Below, one piece after another: positions 1-12,800 of a stretch of 64,000 bases of DNA. The stretch spans positions 620,001 through 684,000 of the forward strand of contig JADNRV010000002.1 in NCBI GenBank assembly GCA_015499995.1, given 5' to 3'. The position numbers and the translations under genes were made by a program. A model generated the notes under the pieces. That model had not been told where the DNA came from and searched no databases. It saw nothing but the letters and a program-made list of their open reading frames with translations. How positions within the stretch are numbered: the stretch's first letter is position 1; every line of letters begins with the position of its first letter. The stretch is from Flammula alnicola. Lineage: Eukaryota; Basidiomycota; Agaricomycetes; Agaricales; Strophariaceae.

Positions 1-429
1 TACATACACTCACCGCTCCTTGATAATATGATCCAGGCGATATATAGGCTTGTTCTCCTCCAAGCTCTTCGCACTGCTCCATTCTCCACGCCCAAGTGCG
101 CGAGAAAGCTTTGGCAAATGCCTTATGTTCTCGCAATTTCTTAAGATAGGTTCGTGTGCAAGATATGCAAGTCCTTGGTGTAATAAAACGAGGTTGGCGC
201 AGATGATCCCTTGTTCGCCTTCTTTCTGCTGCGGGGTTCGCGGGGAAAGATTCCTGGAACGTAAATCAGTCGTCCATGCTATAATGGCGAAGATTGCATT
301 TGCCGTACCTTTTAAGATGCAAAGTCGACGGAAGTCTGCAAGCGAGCATTGCAATTTTTTGACAGCAGCACTCCGAGTTGTATAGTTCTTTGCAGCACCG
401 GCTTTTCCCTTTACTCTGAGGCGACCCAT
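1..429 (-). CDS. NOP7: Pescadillo homolog NOP7, 5' end only (frame-broken)
   Basis: N-terminal part of the PeBoW/Nop7 complex protein needed for 60S subunit maturation in the nucleolus; the rest lies left of the window. Exon 1 (429-309) reads [11 protein letters not shown]..., including the hallmark [14 protein letters not shown] 55-nt intron (308-254) follows. Exon 2 (253-14) carries family blocks [32 protein letters not shown] and [14 protein letters not shown], then a donor at 13. These blocks lie in different frames: single-base breaks are needed near 170-173, 138-142 and 109-114 (the last two nearly compensate). Conservation on both sides is high, so I favour sequence error over a pseudogene, because this gene is essential in yeast. 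It starts 192 bases from SMD2 on the other strand. Confidence 0.85.
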
Positions 430-621
430 TGTTAATGTGCTTTGGAAGCTGGAACTTGATATACGTTTTTGAGGAGTTTCGGTGCAGTCCAACAAAAGTT
501 TTTATTTGGCAAAAGCAACCGATGCAATCAATCAACTCTGGCCGCGATTTTGAACCTAGGCTGAAATCATATTGAACACTTGATCCTCTCATACAACGCG
601 CTTTCTTGCCCATTCGACATC
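430..621. promoter_or_regulatory. Divergent promoter NOP7/SMD2
   Basis: The 192 bases between two outward-facing start codons must hold both 5' UTRs and both promoters. I see no clear TATA box. Co-regulation of a ribosome-biogenesis and a splicing gene is inference. Confidence 0.5.
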
Positions 622-1230
622 ATGAGGTAGGTTGGATCTGTTCTTCCTGATCTTGTTACGCTAAACAGCCTTCTAGTCAATATGTCCACGTTCCGAAGTC
701 GGAATTAGATGAGGCTCAACTGCGCCAACTTGAAGAGCACGAGATTTCGCAAGGTCCATTGTCAGTACTGCAGCAGGCCGTACGGAACCATGCTCAAGTC
801 CTCATATCGCTTCGGAATAATAAGAAATTACTTGCGCGAGTGAAAGCCTTTGACAGACATAGCAATATGGTAAGTTCCATCTGTGATATTCCTGGCTCTG
901 CACCTTACTAAACCTTATCGTACAGGTTCTCGAGAACGTGAAGGAGGTGAGCAGCTAGTTATGGTGTTGTACTTATGGAAGTACGCTCAAACCAAGTGCA
1001 GATGTGGACAGAAATACCTAAAGGAAAAAACAAAAAGCCAGTCAACAAAGATCGGTTCATCAGCAAGATGTTCCTCAGGTGCGCACCGAATATGTTTGAC
1101 TATTCCTTGATTTTTGCTGACCTTAAACGTGGTTTCAAGAGGCGATTCAGTAATCCTGAGTAAGTTTCGTCTTACGCATTCCCTGAATACTTAAGCTGAT
1201 AAGATTCAAGTTTTGCGAAACCAGGCATGA
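622..1230 (+). CDS. SMD2: Small nuclear ribonucleoprotein Sm D2
   Basis: Core Sm-ring protein of the U1, U2, U4 and U5 snRNPs. Six coding exons: 622-626, 677-869, 926-946, 1002-1078, 1140-1159 and 1211-1230, giving 111 residues with every junction in phase. The first coding exon is only 5 nt (ATG AG). Sm1 motif residues [20 protein letters not shown] and the Sm2 end KMFLRGDSVILIL match the family closely, and the length is as expected. Two of the five introns end in AAG rather than YAG (at 1139 and 1210), both forced by frame. A 121-base gap separates its stop from the convergent RdRP stop. Confidence 0.95.
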
Positions 1231-1351
1231 TATATACAATTCTGGGGTGTGGCACAGCAGTTCAAAATCGAATGCGCAGGAGGACGTGGGTAAATGAGTG
1301 GGATTTTCTCCCTAAAGTTACTTGTCATTTTTCATGCTACATTCATGATCC

Positions 1352-4300
1352 CTACCCCATCGATTCCTCTATTTCACGGATTGCGTCAAAAATAGCACCA
1401 AGGGCCACCCATCCGAAACTCTGTGCTCCAAATTCCTGTCTTCGAGCCCGCGCTATAGATTGCTTCCATGCCATCCAGGATCGTTTGAGATATTCCTCCT
1501 TGGTTATTCCATTGTCTCCGGCCAAATCCTCTCGTATTGCACGAACGAGAACATCAGTGCTTTCCCTAAGTTTCGCCATCATGTCTTTTCGTTTCCGCCT
1601 TGAGACGTCTTTTGCACAATGGTTCCTACGACCGCCTCTTCTTCAGATAAATGGGCAGTGCGAGCATGAGAAAGCGTATTTGCGATGCAAATTCCGCGAA
1701 GTTCGGAGGCATAGCTGGTGAAAAGCTGCGAAATGAAGTCAACTTCATCTGCTGGCCAATCAATGTCTGTGTCGATGAACTCGTCGATGCGGCATTCAAT
1801 AACGTTAAAACGTAGTCATCCGTAGCGTCATTCAAATTGAAATTGTGTAGCGCTTCGGTAAGGTCTTCCACAGTATTGTGGGGTCTCGGCCTTCCTTGAG
1901 CACGCCTTTGTCTTGAACGTTGCTCGGATCTCCTTTGCTCTACTGGAAGATCGATGGCCCGAAAAAGGCGTCCAATTGCCTTGGGACTCTCATAAAAGTC
2001 TCCAGAGGAAACATCGACAGTTTCAGGAGCATGCCAATCAGGCTTAACATGATGTTTTGGTTTTGGGATCTCGGTTAGGGCTACTGGTTGTCCTGATTTA
2101 GGATAATCGACGGCGTTGCTGTGCAGACTTGCTAATTTCATGCAATCTGTATCGAAAATGCCTTCTCCACTTTGGTCAGCGATGATGAGCCAGTTGATAG
2201 CGACGACTCCGACAACCTGAAATACGAGTTACAAAAGGCAGACTATGAACCATCAGCATAGGATGCTTACATCAGAGTTGATATATTCCATGACAAAATT
2301 TGCGACGTCGGCCATTGTACTGGGGTGATCCACCATCTTCTTTGGAGCTGGGTCATAGTCAGCTGGAGGGTGTTGTCGCCTCGGTCGAACTCTGGTAAGT
2401 CCTTCAGAGGAATAAGGTTGTACACGTCCCCATCCAAGTCTCCTCCTCCAAGACAGGACGGCACAGGTCGTTCGCCTGTGGAGGGATATTAAAGGTTTGA
2501 CAAGGTTTGAAACGACGATGATTGCATTACCTAGAACACTAAAGACCACTGTATTTGGCAGGGGTTCGGCATGAAAGCAACTACCTGGTTGGGGCCTCCC
2601 AATTGCATTGACAATCATGACATCTCCGGGGTGTATGGTGGGAGACCGTGATATCAAGACGGGTCCTTCCAGGTATTCTGTCTTACCATTAACAGGTTTG
2701 ATGCAAGCAAAAATTTCCCCGGCTTTGAGATATTTATGGACGTCCGCAATACCTACCAGGGTCCAGGCTCCAGGAACTGGTATGCGGGCATGGTTTTTCA
2801 AGTCTCGAAGGACGTGGTGGATTGCATATTCCAGGAATTTCGTGTAGAACCGGTCATCAGGAAGGCTGGTGATGCCCAACTTTTCGAGATTAAGCATGAT
2901 CGAAGTAAGTCGATAGGATGCTCCAAGACCATGACTTTCGAAAAGAGCAGCCGCTTCCCCCAAAGATTTACCCGCGTTCTTGGTTTTGAGGACAGCCAGG
3001 TTTTGATACTGCTCAAAGACCTCAAACGGAACGCCGAGACCTTCCAAGAGCATAATTAATGGTCGGTTAAGGAAGTAGGTACCAGGCCGATCAAAAGCGC
3101 GAGCGATTTCGATGGCGGTCCACTCATCGGCCACAAATTTAGTCATGGATGGTCGCAAGCATATTGCCATCCCGCTCAATTTATAGTCCACAGAAAGCAT
3201 TCCTTTGGAGCCCCTGAACCGTATTTGATATGCACTGGGAGCCGACTTGTGTACGCGCCCTCGTCGTTTCGTTTCTTCAACTGTGCCCATATTTCACGAG
3301 CCAGTTCTTTGGATAGAGTTCCAACCCCGTCGGTGAATTGATATTTTCTGTCGGACGTGTATATATCTTCAATAGGCATAATCTCTTCAACTTCAATTTG
3401 AACAGCATCGGTAGCAGTGAACGCCTGTGAAAGTCGAGCAGCATATCGAGCTGGGCAGTATATTAAATCTCTGTCAAAGCGGAGCCCCTCGAATGTGCCG
3501 AGACTTTTGACGATGCTTTCTGCGTTCACAAAACCACGAAGACTGTCACGGAAAGGTTTTACAAACCTAAATCGACATCAATAAGTATATGGAGGAGTGA
3601 ATTCGAATTCGAAGAAGTATTCACCAAACTGCATGTTCTTTCAATGCTGACTGGGAATAGGCAAGAAACTTGAACTTCCGGCCGGCGATCGTCAACCCAG
3701 CTAGTAGCAATGGTCCTACGCGAGCACGTATAAATTCTGGACCATCTACTTCGCGGTCAAAGCGGTATTGTAACTTGGCTTCATCCAAGAAGCTGACTCG
3801 TAAGAAGGATTCTTGATGAATGGGTTCGTATGCGCGGATGACTCGGTTCGACCGTTCAGGGAAAGGTCCATCCAGAAACATTGTGGTCGGCGTTATTGTG
3901 ACGTGGTAGGCATCGTAAAGGCTACCTTCCGATGGCTTTAGTGTGATAAGCGCTGATTGTTTCGCAACATCTTTCTCTGTTTTAAGAAAGCATTGTAAAA
4001 TGTTGGTTTCTTGAGCTTCTTCCTCGTCCCAAATGATTTTTGCGCGAGCAGCAAATTTGGGCAGCATTGCAGCTGTAAATGCTTTGCCCTTCTGATTCAA
4101 AACCCGTGCGATTTGCGGAACGAGGTCGAGCACCTCCTTAACGTCAACTGCCATGCTACGTAAGAGTGCTTCAATCTGAAAGGATATGCACCAATTGAAT
4201 CGGCGAAGGTAACCCTGGAGCTTTTCTAAAGCGGGAGCCGAGAAAATTTCCCTGCGCTCGACAGGACATTCGTAGTTAGAGATCCTATGGAGTTGGGCAG

Positions 4301-5102
4301 CGCCACTCAAACGACGGAATTCCTGCAAATCGTTGGCGGACGTGCAAACCAAACGAATTGCAAGAGACGCGTATGGAGCAACTCGTTGATGGTCAGGTAT
4401 GGGAAGGAAGGAAAGTCTTTGACGAAGGGGCACGCCATTTCGTTCGTAGGTTGGGGGTGTATTCAAAGAGAAAAAGATGACGGGATCCGTTTCGAGGTAG
4501 TGGTGGACGCTGGTTTCATTGATATGGGAATAATGTATGGCGATAAAATATGTCTCAAAATCCTGCTGCAGTTCAATTCGTAGTTCTCTGCGTTCGTCGC
4601 TGAAGGTGAGGGATGCTGGGCTGTCGCAATATGTTTCGGACTCGATGGAGAAGACGTAGTCTCGGCATTCCCAGCCAAACTGTAGAATGTTGATGGATAT
4701 ACGACCCTGCCTTAGCTGAACAGCACGGCGTTCGCGTTGCTCGGCAACCCATGGATCCATGTAGGGTTTGAGAATCTTTTCTAGGACGTCGTTACGGCCC
4801 TTGGGTCTTCTGCTCATGGAAAAGAAAACAGTCTTCTGCCCAATCACAACCGGAAAATGAGGGCCATCTGCCCCGAACAACTCGAGGAATCGATTGGCGA
4901 TCTCACTGTTGGGGAGAGTCAAGGCCCCTGTTCCGCCATGTTTGTGTACTCGCCTCTTGTCGGGGTGGAGGTGCACATGGAAGTTCATACGGGTTGGGAA
5001 CAAGTCATGAAAGTTGCTCTGATCATGAAGAAGGGTTGCCAAATGGGCAGTGACTTGACTTTTGTCGACATTCCAGTCGACATTGCGCATAAAGAGTTCC
5101 AT
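1352..5102 (-). CDS. RNA-dependent RNA polymerase (QDE-1/Rdp1 type), frame-broken
   Basis: Makes double-stranded RNA from single-stranded templates in RNA silencing. Exons: 5102-3625, 3566-2531, 2475-2271 and 2216-1352. The start gives MELFMRNVDWNVDKSQV, an RRM-like N-terminus. The catalytic loop GGDLDGD (Asp triad DxDGD) is at 2426-2446, preceded by the RdRP core (FTDGVGTLS, YQIRFRGSKGM, LRPSM) and followed by AINWLIIADQS. Four single-base deletions are needed, near 3264-3268, 2388-2391, 1799-1802 and 1598-1603. After correction the exons total 3588 nt (1195 aa), a normal size. Because motifs are intact on both sides of every break, I read these as consensus errors, though a recently inactivated gene is possible. 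Confidence 0.88.
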
Positions 5103-5318
5103 GGTAAGGCAGGGTGTGAAGACGAGATCATAGATAAGGTGGGTAAAGGAGCTATATATGCGAGTGCAGCCAACTGATAGGCGCCGGACCAGGTCCTATG
5201 GACCACCCGTATAATCTTCGCGTGAAGCATTAAGCAAGATTCGGATCCAGATCCTCCGAAGGGCGGGCGGCAAGCGGGCGGTCTTCGTGATAACAAAGCG
5301 TGACCCTCGTCAGCAGCC

Positions 5319-5677
5319 TTAATTGGGCTTGTTGAAATATGTTGGCAATATGGATTTTATTTCTCGGCGAGCAATCTTGAGCTTCTCTTCTATGAGCACC
5401 TACGAAAGAAGATCTGTGTAAATAGTGCGGTGGATATTGCTTCACAACGTACCACGTCCGTGAGGTGCTTATTGCGTTCGAATTCCTCGCGAATCCAAGC
5501 GACAGTTTCCTTCCTTGTCACGGGATCTGGAATGACTGGCCATGGTCATTTTGTAAAACATGGTCAGTGAGTTCGACAAGGAAACACACCCTTTGAGGCA
5601 CGAACAGCATGTCGGTAGAGATCGAGGACCTGCTGCTTGAGAATAAAATGCTTGAGCGTTGGTCCAGGGATGGTCAT
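5319..5677 (-). CDS. LYRM2: LYR-motif protein, LYRM2-like
   Basis: Small mitochondrial LYR-family protein; relatives bind acyl-ACP and assist respiratory-complex or Fe-S protein assembly. Exons: 5677-5590, 5535-5453 and 5399-5319, giving 83 residues. The protein begins MTIPGPTLKHFILKQQVLDL with the LYR-type segment (DLYRH), then DPVTRKETVAWIREEFERNK, which matches the LYRM2 pattern of an Arg-rich helix and an EEFRRNK block. It sits 216 bases upstream of the RdRP start on the same strand and 174 bases from the divergent 4E-T-like gene. Confidence 0.85.
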
Positions 5678-5851
5678 GGTTGACTAAAAGGAGTTTCTTA
5701 TTCCGCCTTACGTATATTTGGCAATTTGCTATGAGTTATGCAAATTGAGTTATGCTTGTGATCGTTTCAAGGCCCGCGTTGTGTGGTTGCAGGCTTTCGT
5801 TTCTGTTTTCTGTCCCTATTACCCATCGAACTACTCCTTTACAACCCAGTC

Positions 5852-8833
5852 ATGTCTCCACCTCCAACTGAACTGCGAACTAGCGACGCCACTGAACCTC
5901 CTCACCCGAGTCAGGATCCAATAGCACCTTCTCTTGACAGCACCCCCCAGAAAGACGACAATGCTGAACAGCACATCGACAAAGCGCCTCTTTTGCCACG
6001 TCCACTGAGGAAATATACCAGAAACCAGCTTGTCTCTCTCTCTAACTCTCCACTCGTCAAACCTCCACCAAATATGCCAGAGTTCAAAGTTTGGTTTGGG
6101 TAGTTACATATTTTCGAACTCATGTTTGTTCCTTCTCAAAGATTTCCATCCTTTTAGGTCTGAAAACGAAAGTCTTATGAAAAAGGATGAACCTCCGACT
6201 CCCAACACGGCCAGAGAAAGACGGTAAGTAGATTTTTGACCTACGTGGTCTCCTGACGTTGATACCGTGTCCACAGCTTTCGCCGGGATGCAGAGGATGG
6301 AGGTAAGCTTGAAATATAGGTTGTCTCCTGTGAAATGTTAATCCTTTCCCAGATGGTGCTGTAAGACCCACCTTTCGTTCGGCACTAACCCAGCAATCCC
6401 AAATGGGCAGCTTCAAACATCAATCCTTACGTGCAAACGATCGCGACAGGGAACGAGACCGGGACAGGGATGGAGAGAAAGACAGAGAACGTGATATACG
6501 AGATAAAGATAGCCAAAATATTCGTAATGTAAGTATATGCAGCTTAGGGGTCATTGTGCTACTAACCAATTTCACAGATCTCAGAGAAATATGACCGCGA
6601 TAGACTTGCCCAGCCTCTGACAAATACCAGAAACAAGGAAAGGGACCCTGCTCCACATCTCGGGATAAGCAGTACCAGGCCGGTGCAAGCTCTTTCTTCA
6701 AATGCCGCTTCTCGTCGAGCTGAAAACCGCGAGGCTGCGAAGAAAAAAGTTGGTGAGGGAAGCGAAGATTGGAGAAGAGGTGGATGCCTCGCCTCGTCTC
6801 TAAGTCTTCTTCATATTTCTCACATATCTCTTGCAGGCGCAGAACCTCCTCGCACAACTCGTGATGATCGTGAGTTTTCTCCTCAAATTACATGTACGCG
6901 CGTATTCCTGATTTTTGCCATCCAGGGACGGAGAATGGCAGGCGAGAGGATCGAGACAGAGCCCGCTCACGAGCGCGAGATTCTTCGAGACCTAAGCGAG
7001 AGGCATCAACGTCTCGCAGAGAACGTGATCGAGATGAACCAAGAGAGAGAGCTCCACGCGGTGATCGTGAGCGTGATGATCATCGACGAGAAAAGGATGA
7101 CCCTCGGCGTGATCGCGACGTCGACGAGGAGGATTCTAGACATTGGAGAGACGATGGAAAGCGCGAAGAACGATTAGGTGCTAGAAGAGACCGTGGACGA
7201 GACAAAGCCACTAACGACCACAATTGGGAAGGTCCCACAGACAGACGCTGGCCGCCTGGTGATGATCGGGATAGCCGCTACAAACGCACGTCTGGGCGGG
7301 AACGGAAGGGCAATGGCCTCGACGAGGCCAAGGACAAAGAGGAACGGCGCGACAAAGAGCGGGAAAAAGAAAAAGAACCTGCTTGGATGGATACTTATGT
7401 TCCCACTGAGTCGTCACCTGGAATCCTTGGCGGACAGGGATCGAGTGGAGAATTAGACGGAATCCAGGCATGGAAGAAAGGATTGCGGGAAAAGGAGTCC
7501 AAAGAAAAAGAGTCTGCATCCACCAAAGTGCTAGGGGTAGTTGCGGAACAATCAACGTCTCCAACAATGTCGGAGAATACCGACAAACCTCCTCTAGATG
7601 AAATTCAGCTCTTCAAACTTCTAATGAAAAAGGAACAAGAGACAAAAAGGTCGGATAACGCTGTCGATGTCGAACCAGCGCGTCGTGCGCCGAACAAGGA
7701 TGACGACCTCACAACCTTAGCGCAGCATCGGCAGCATAACGCAATTGAAGGTAAGAGAAATTTTTCGTTCGTTGAATCTTACATTTAGCGATATTTTACG
7801 TCCGCCAGAGTCCCTTGGTACTGCATCTTCTGGGTCAATTGCTAAAGTCGATCGCATTCGATCACAAACCCCGAGAGCCCCTTCGGCCTCTATGGACGCT
7901 TCATCTTCGTCTTTGGATACTCCCTTTTCACTCGGCTTAAAAGACACCTCATCATCTGGCAAGCTTTCAACCGCTGCAGATCCTTCCCAAGACCGAAGTG
8001 TGCCTCCTCCGAGACTATTCGCGAACTCGCCTGACGCACCGCAAAGTAATCCGGCAAGGCAGTCAGGAGATTTCACTAACAGTCATTCATTTCAACCTCC
8101 GGCCGGTTCGCGTTTGTTGGCATTTGCGCGAACACCCGTCAAGACTGTTAATCAAAACAATTTGCAGCCTTTGAACGGTTAGTGTCACCGTCTCTCGAAC
8201 CTATGCTATGCCATTCTTTCTGACTTCTCATGTTATTAGGAAGTTTACAAAGTCATGCACCAGAGTCAACACAAGATTATCCCAAGAATGAACTGGCACG
8301 ACCGCCGTCCGGCTTTTCGCCCTTCGAGGAGCAAACGCGACAATCCTACGTATTTGAAGAAACAAGAGATCTAGGGATACCTCATAATCAAGTCAATGTC
8401 CACCACAGAACGCCAGTGGAGCAGGGCTTCGGTGTTCAAACTGAACCCAACTACAATAGCATGGCAGCAGGAAAAGGAAGTCGCTTTGCTAAGTTCTTTG
8501 ATGGAAAAGCTCGAGACGGTATACCTGCAAATAAGTCTCAGGCCCCAGGCGCATTCGTATCACCCTCGCCAACCCAAAATCAAAGGCCTGACCAAGCTAA
8601 CTTTGGGGGTCTCGTTCCCAATATCGGTGACCAACGTGCAATGGACGAGCTTTTCGCTATGCTCAACAACTCTTCTCAGGCAAGTATTCATGTCTTTGCG
8701 TTTCTTTTTCACGAAACTCATTGTCTTCCATCAGCGAGGCAACTTATCGCATTCCACCAATGCGACACCACTTCCGGGCAGCAGCGGCGGGTTTGGTACC
8801 CAAGGGGCAAATTTACACATCCTCCAACAACAG

Positions 8834-8874
<41 letters not shown>

Positions 8875-9805
8875 ACAACACCTCCTTCATCAGTCACAAC
8901 ACCTTAATAACCGCCTTGAATCTCTCTACGATAGCCGAGCTGAGGATCGCAGTTTTGTGCCCGATGGTATGGTTCCAGGTCTTCGACCAATTCCACCGCC
9001 GCCTCCTCGAGGTAGGGACAACCTTGGTCACTTTGCCGAGCAGGTAGACGAACCTATGCATTACAATCTACAACGAATTGCTCAACAGCAGCAGGCGCGA
9101 AACCTTGATCCTTTATATGCTGGGCCGGCTCCTATCTTTTCCCAACAAGGCGGTCGCCACACTGGGTTGCCTCTTCAGTCTTTGCAACCCCAGTATCGAG
9201 GCGGTCCGTCGCCAAATTTGAACCAAGTAGGTTCCATTGCCAATGGTCCACAGCAGCAACGACTCCCACCTGGTTTGGCGAACCTCGGAGGACGACCACC
9301 TCACGAGCCTGCTCAATTCCTTGGTCTCCAAGCGCATCCTTCAGGCAATCCACACAATACTCTGCACCCTAACGGTCCACTTCCACAACAGCAACTTCCT
9401 TTCAATAACTTTAACGTCGGAAACAACATCGGTTTCAATGGCCCCCAGGTTCGCGGTGTGGGACCTGCGCCGCATCTGCATAATACAGGTGCACAGCAAC
9501 ATCCATTGGGAAACCTTGGTCATCCAAACATGGATCCCCGCCTCGCGAACCACCACCACCTGATGGGACTCGGAGGTTCCGGCGTGGGTGGAAATCGTAT
9601 AAATGGTGGATTCCCTCAGCAAGGTCCGACTCCCCCTTCGCACATTTCCATGCGTCCACAACAGCAACAACAGCCCCACTTGCTTCCTCATATGCTTCCT
9701 CATCTTATGCCTCCGCATTTGCCGCAACAGGGCCACCCCAGCTCGAATAACCAACCCGCTCACGATTTGATGGCACTGCTCATGGGAGGGCCCCACAGAG
9801 AGTGA
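5852..9805 (+). CDS. Putative eIF4E-binding protein, 4E-T-like, with polyQ tract
   Basis: Ten exons: 5852-6099, 6158-6223, 6277-6302, 6353-6528, 6578-6779, 6837-6869, 6926-7750, 7809-8177, 8240-8679 and 8735-9805, totalling 1151 residues in phase. Near residue 60 it has YTRNQLVSLSNSPLVKPP, whose YxxxxL-phi core is the eIF4E-binding motif. An Arg/Asp/Glu-rich central region (RDRERD repeats), a PAWMDTY..IQAWKKGL block and a Q/P/G/H-rich C-terminus with about 18 consecutive Gln (near 8826-8880) follow. This layout suits a translational repressor or P-body scaffold of the EIF4ENIF1 type. That role is inference from the motif; a generic low-complexity RNA-binding protein is the alternative. Intron 8680-8734 is GC-AG (GCAAGT donor). 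Confidence 0.6.
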
Positions 9806-12800
9806 TTCCCATTCGCATACCTTCTTCAAGCACCCTATTGACTGGTGCCTTTGTTCACATACAATTGCCTTTATCTTTGCTCGGACCCGTAATCAATTTC
9901 GTTCACTTTCACTTTGTTTCATTAAATATCGACTTGTTTATTCTAGTAATCGTCCCTCTTTTGCTTCGCAGGTACATGAGTACATATTTAATATCGCGCC
10001 GGCTCAATACATTCTCTGCAGTGAGCTAATGTTGGGCGATTATCGCGGCGTTTGTGTCTAACCGTGACAGCAAAACTCAGCGCAATTGACCATGCTTATA
10101 AGTACACCTATTATGCGATGCCGCCGCTGTCACAGTTCCCATGTCTTCAAAATTCTTGGGTCGAAGTTTGAACTTCCGACAGCATCACCTCGTGTTTTAT
10201 CCGCAGAGCACTTTTCTCCGTAATCTGTACGAACGAGGGTATTTGTCCATCTCCTCCCAAGGGCATGCTCACAATCAGTTGCAGCCTCGTCTGACAATGT
10301 ATCTTCATTGACGATTTTACTGAGGATGGGATAATCGTTAGTTGACATTATTTCAAGCTTACACTAGTCCTGCATAGTTTAAGTGATACATATGAACAGA
10401 TCATCAAATACTCATGTCATGGGCGATGATGGGTCTTTTGCCGAAAGAGAATGGAGACCAGGGCTTTCAAGCTCCACGAGTTCATGGCTTGAAAGCATCC
10501 GTGTTCGGACTCTCGGACTTCTTGGTCGTTTTGGGCAAATAAAGAACGTAAGACATCATGAGAAAGGTTACACGAATGACTTCTCAGCAGCAGCACAGCT
10601 ATGAGAACTTGAGCAGCATTTTGGCAGCAGGGAAATTTTGAAATGTGCTTTTCAATTCTGCGAGCGCTAACGCACACGACCGGAAGATGGCCAGGTTCCT
10701 GGAGAGGAAGATTACAATATAGCAGAGAGAACGCGATCAATATCTCACACTTATCAGTGGCCTCGATGGCAGTTGCCAGTCGGACGACACTCGCAATGGC
10801 TGATGCCGCTGTGGCGCGCGAAAAGACGATCGTGTTGCCATATCCGTCGACATCCACCGAATGCGGAACTCGTAGCATTGATGTTGCCGGTGGGCGTGGC
10901 TTGACAAAATTGCATTTCTCGGACAGCATGGGTCTGTGCTTGGGGTTATTGTTTCGATGCTAATCGGAGAGTTTGAGAGCTTGAATTATCACTGTCCTAA
11001 GAGGTCATTACAGTCTGCATGCCTGTTGCCAATGTTCTGGCAGTCATGGGTTAGTTCTTATTAACGGCTGATATTAGTATTCGGTACAAGGTTTATATGC
11101 TGGGATTGATAACGATATTTTTGAGTACTTAGTGGGCGAGTGGAAATGGCTGATGGAAGACATGCGGCTGATTGGACGAGTGCGACGCTCAGGGTATCAC
11201 TGATGATGTCCACGTCCGAGAATATTGATTTCACTATTTCTGAAACAGTGCGCCACGACCGAAGATAAAGTGTTTCGATACCCAAGGACCTACACTGGCA
11301 AAAGGTCATGCAAAATGCTCCTACGGATGGCGAGCAGACCAGCCGAGATCTTGAGCATTTATACAATTCAAGAAGAATGCAGGCAAAGAGTAAGCAGGTG
11401 CCTTCTCTTTGTTAAGATCTTGTCAAGATAGACCCATTTGAGGGGAAGTTCCCAACCTATTGAGGCAAATGGGTGACATAAGCAAGCCAGGGAATAGGCG
11501 AATCTTGTCATTCCTTGCCTGCAGGCAGGAAACGTGTTGGCTTGTATCAGAAACAGGGATGGGAATAGAATCGAATTATGACCGAAGGCACTGAACCTGG
11601 ATTTTGAGCAGGATAAGCGGCTTCACGTTGCATGCGACCTCTTGTCCTTGTCCTTGAAAAGTTGTTGGTTGTTCAGTCGACACAACTCTTTCCACTCCCC
11701 TCTCCCTTATATCGGCGTCCTTGTCAAGTCCACGTCTCTAGTTGGACTGGCATCCGTGACTCACCGTTCAAATCTCCCTTGGACATACACGCTCGCTTCA
11801 TTTCGAGTGTGCCAACAAGCGTCTCTGTTTTCGCCAACCTCGACGTGGCGAATATATAGGACCATAGACAAGGCTCCCGTGCAACTCACCCCCAGTCATT
11901 CCTTTGTTCTCGTTTCCACTCCAACATTACTGAATAATTCCTGTCTCTTAATAATCGCGGTTCGTCGGTCGTGCAAGAGAATCCACCAAACATTTTCTCT
12001 TGTTCTTACAAGTAAGTGATTTTGATATCTCGCATCGCCGGCGCCCTTGCTCACATTTGCTCTTTAAAAGCTTCCAATATCCCCTCTACCCCCCTCTTGA
12101 CCAGTGCGTCGTTCTCGCCCCCTCCCTAGCTAGCTAGACAATATCCTGACTGATTTTTCCCCCTCCTGCAGCCCACTAGGTGAGAATATCTACGTCATGT
12201 CAATTGTGTGCTCGTCGTGGAACGTGGGGAGGGTGAAAGAGAACCGGACCGAGAGCGGTATCAGATCTTCCCGATAAGGTGTTGTGACAAGCCGTGGACC
12301 ATCGCCGCAGCGGCGCCGGTTGCTGATTTCGCACTCGGACGCTATGGCGGTCATGTGCAGAGTTACTTTGTGACTGTTGAGTGTGACTGGACCCCAGGGA
12401 CTCCCATCGATCGATATTTGCATTCCATTTCTGATTGTCGTCCTTGTCCTCTTCTTCCTCTCCCTGCGTTGTCGTAGAGCTGACCCCCTCCCACGGCCTC
12501 GTACACGTCCCCTTCCTCTTCTTATTGCCAGCTTATTAGCTGTGTCTAGTCACGACCCTCGACGCTAACTACGACTTTTTCCTTTTCCCATAGAACAAGT
12601 GGCCTGCTAGCTATCCAGCAACACATCCACTTCGTCCCTCACACGCATTTTATCCCTCGTGTCCTCGCCTCAGCGTATGGTCAGCATCCTGTTATAATTC
12701 GTGAGTCTTTAGCGCGTTTTCAGCTCGTTTGCCCTCCATCGAGTTATTTTGGGCTTCTTAACGTCGCTCAAATTGTGACGATCGGTACATCGGATGTGGA

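Noticed and set aside
1227..1721. 164-codon + strand ORF over the RdRP 3' end
   Set aside because: It is the shadow of the minus-strand RdRP C-terminus, which has clear family sequence in the opposite frame.
1..5102. Programmed ribosomal frameshifting in NOP7 or RdRP
   Set aside because: No slippery heptamer with downstream structure recurs, the breaks are numerous and mostly in one direction, and no family member is known to use it.
8396..8734. Extended + frame upstream of the polyQ exon
   Set aside because: The overlapping frame that reads SSPFEEQTR...MDELFAMLNNSSQ is the coherent one; the other is open by chance until the GC-AG intron is removed.
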